Positions 4,549-6,109 of a stretch of DNA of 6,109 bases are shown here, in pieces. The stretch covers positions 1 through 6,109 of the forward strand of contig JAKANG010000103.1 in assembly GCA_021812505.1 (NCBI GenBank). The letters are read 5' to 3'. The position numbers were made by a program, and so were the translations under genes. The DNA is from Pseudomonadota bacterium (GTDB lineage Bacteria; Pseudomonadota; Alphaproteobacteria; Rhizobiales; Beijerinckiaceae). The notes below the pieces were generated by a model. It saw only the letters and a list, made by a program, of their open reading frames with translations. It was not told the origin of the DNA and ran no database searches. Numbering within the stretch: the stretch's first letter is position 1; the number at the start of each line of letters is the position of its first letter.

Positions 4549-5776
4549 TCAGAAAAAGGCCGCCGCCGCGCCGACCGCGCCGATCGCGGCGACACTCGCG
4601 GCGAGGAAGATCATCAAGGCGAGGCGCGGGCCGCGCAGGCGCAGCGGCGGCGCGAGCGCCTTGGCCGCAAGGGCGATCAGCAGGCCGACGATCAGCGGGA
4701 ACAGCAAGGCGTTGGCGACCTGGGTCGCGATGTTGAGCCAGACCAGATCGCGCGAGGCGCCGACCAATGCCGCCGCCGCGCCGACGCTCACGACATAAAG
4801 CGCCATGAAGCGGCGCGAGTCGAACAGACCGGCCGCGGCGTCGCGCGATTTCCATCCCGGATGCGAAAAGACTTCGGCCACGCCCCAGGACAAGGCGAGC
4901 GAGGCGACGATGGCCGCGGCGAAAGACGCTCCGAGCACGCCGAGACTGTAAACCAGCAGCGCGGTGTCGCGCCCGAGCGCGCCGGTCAGGGCCTCGCCGA
5001 CCTCGCCGATGCTGGCGAGGCTGCGCCCTTGGTCGCCGGAATAGAGCGCCGCCGCCGCCGCGACCAGCACCGCGCCGGTCAGGGCCTGGGTCAGCACGGC
5101 GCCCGCCGCCGTGTCCGCGCGCACCGCGCCGAATTCCTCGGGCGCGATGCCGCGCCGCGCGGTGGCCGCCTGCTGGTAATAGATCATCCACGGATTGAAC
5201 ACCGCGCCGACGATGGCCGCAGCCAGGAACAGGAAATTGGGATCGGCCAGCGGCGCATGGAAAAAATCGCGCGCCACGGCAAAAGGATGGGGCCGCGCCT
5301 TCCAGGCCACGATCAGGAAGGCGCATTCGAACAGGCCGACGCTCAGGGCGCCCTGCTCCACCTTGCGGTAGGAGCCGGTCGCCGCCACCGCCAGCAAGGC
5401 GAAGGCGGCAAGGGGAAGCGAAACCTCGCGCGGGAGGCCGTAAAGCTCGCCGACGCCCGCGACGCCGGTGAATTCCGTGACCAGAGTGCCGAAGGCCGCC
5501 AGCGCGAGGCCGACGAGCGCGGATCATTTCGCCAAAGCCCTGGCCGGCGAAAAGGCCGAGCCGAGCCGCAAGCTCCTGGACCAGATAGAGGGCCGGAATC
5601 AGCGCCATGATCAGCGGCAGGAGACGAAATTCCCAGCGGGCGCCGGCCTGGGCCGCGGTCACCACATTGCCGGCGTCGGTGTCGGCGAGCATCACCAGCA
5701 GGCCGGGCCCCCAGGCCGCCAGATGCTGCAATATCGTGCCGCGTCTCGCGGCGGCGCCGCCCGCTTCCGAATCCAT
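4549..5776 (-). pseudogene. Nramp-family divalent metal transporter, broken by a frameshifting deletion
   Basis: The gene would encode a multi-spanning inner-membrane, proton-coupled metal importer. The first 85 residues (5776-5522) are clearly Nramp: GPGLLVMLADTDAGN at 23-37 carries the TM1 metal-binding motif, followed by AAQAGA, LVQELAARLG and GQGFGEMI. The homology resumes in another frame at 5520 (ALVGLALAAFGTLVTEFTGV) and runs 323 residues to the TGA at 4549. In between, EMI to TEF is only 14 residues, whereas about 25 are expected from E. coli MntH as I recall it. Restoring 32 bp plus the orphan base at 5521 would give exactly 11 codons. This looks like a real 32-bp deletion, or an assembly error of that size. 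TM6 reads NPWMIYYQQ instead of the canonical MPH, placing it in a divergent clade. It starts 24 nt after the Mop gene stop and is followed at 2 nt by the cupin gene. Confidence 0.8.
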
Positions 5777-5800
5777 CCCGCGCTTTCGGTCACTCGCGCG

Positions 5801-6109
5801 TCAGTTGACGGCCAGGATCACCTGGCTCGGATCGACAGTCGCCACGGCCTTTGCGCCGACCTCAAGGCCGAGGCTTTCCACGATCTGACGCGGCGCCACG
5901 GCGTGTAGCGTCTTGCCATGGCCAATGTCCAGCCGAATTTCGCTGTTGCGTTCGGCGTCCGTGCGCTCCGTCACCACGCCGAGAAAGCGATTGCCGCCGG
6001 TTTCAGGTGCGGACTGTGGCGCGTAAGCGGGGAAGAAAGGCTCGGCGGAGGGGGGTGCATTCCACTGTGCGCCACTGCGGCTCACAATCGTATTGACCGT
6101 GACGGGACC
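5801..6109 (-). CDS. Mop/TOBE-domain molybdate-binding protein, C-terminal part (cut by window edge)
   Basis: The frame is open from the window edge (6109) to a TGA at 5803-5801, giving the last 102 residues; an internal GTG at 6085 is not needed as a start. The last 65 or so residues form one Mop/TOBE domain (NRFLGVVTER..., then EIRLDIGHGKTLHAVAP, SLGLEVGAKAVATV and VILAV), the fold that binds molybdate or tungstate oxyanions in ModE, ModC and molbindins. A Pro/Ala-rich linker precedes it. The missing N-terminal part decides whether this is a ModE-type regulator, another Mop fusion or a molbindin. It lies 24 nt upstream of, and in the same frame as, the Nramp gene and is likely its operon partner. 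A short CGCGC/GCGCG inverted repeat lies in that gap. Confidence 0.75.
   Translation of the reverse strand, partial: GPVTVNTIVSRSGAQWNAPPSAEPFFPAYAPQSAPETGGNRFLGVVTERTDAERNSEIRLDIGHGKTLHAVAPRQIVESLGLEVGAKAVATVDPSQVILAVN

Noticed and set aside
4187..5776. A single 529-codon minus-strand frame that could be called an Nramp-cupin fusion
   Set aside because: Only the first 85 and last 119 codons are protein-like. The middle is Arg/Gly/Ala-rich and antagonistic to the Nramp reading in the neighbouring frame, which ends with its own TGA just before the cupin ATG.

Overview
The window is GC-rich DNA, visibly above 60% G+C, with all genes on the minus strand. The gene types are a TonB-dependent receptor, a DUF2946 protein, a BTLCP-family cysteine proteinase, a type I-secretion-like repeat protein, a divergent Nramp and a Mop/TOBE protein. 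This mix suggests an alphaproteobacterium, most plausibly of the Hyphomicrobiales (Rhizobiales). That placement rests on protein style and composition, not on any marker gene.

Reading in the direction of transcription, from high to low coordinates:
(i) 6109-4187 holds a metal-related cluster. It contains the C-terminal end of a molybdate-binding (Mop/TOBE) protein, an Nramp-family metal transporter that is out of frame, and a small cupin protein whose ATG lies 2 nt after the Nramp stop. The Nramp lesion looks like a deletion of about 32 bp rather than a single-base error.
(ii) 4022-3393 encodes an exported BTLCP (LapG-related) cysteine proteinase with its Cys-His-Asp triad.
(iii) 3392-3022 is a 371-bp regulatory gap with an AT-rich core, three related ATAC...TAT elements and short inverted repeats.
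(iv) 3021-1216 encodes a 601-residue secreted-type protein. It has a cadherin-like N-terminal domain, nine tandem 26-29-residue repeats of two alternating types, and an RTX-like C-terminal end.
(v) 1215-1016 is a short, highly structured gap with a strong hairpin just after the secreted-protein stop.
(vi) 979-1 holds a small His/Cys-rich DUF2946 membrane protein with a good sigma-70-like promoter that may give a leaderless mRNA. It is followed by the N-terminal third or less of a TonB-dependent receptor, cut by the window edge.

Two functional themes are supported. One is metal handling: molybdate binding, an Nramp transporter, and a probable copper-related DUF2946/TonB receptor pair. The other is a cell-surface or secreted protein next to a periplasmic cysteine proteinase of the family that cleaves type I-secreted adhesins. 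The pairing of these last two as enzyme and substrate is a hypothesis, not something the sequence proves.
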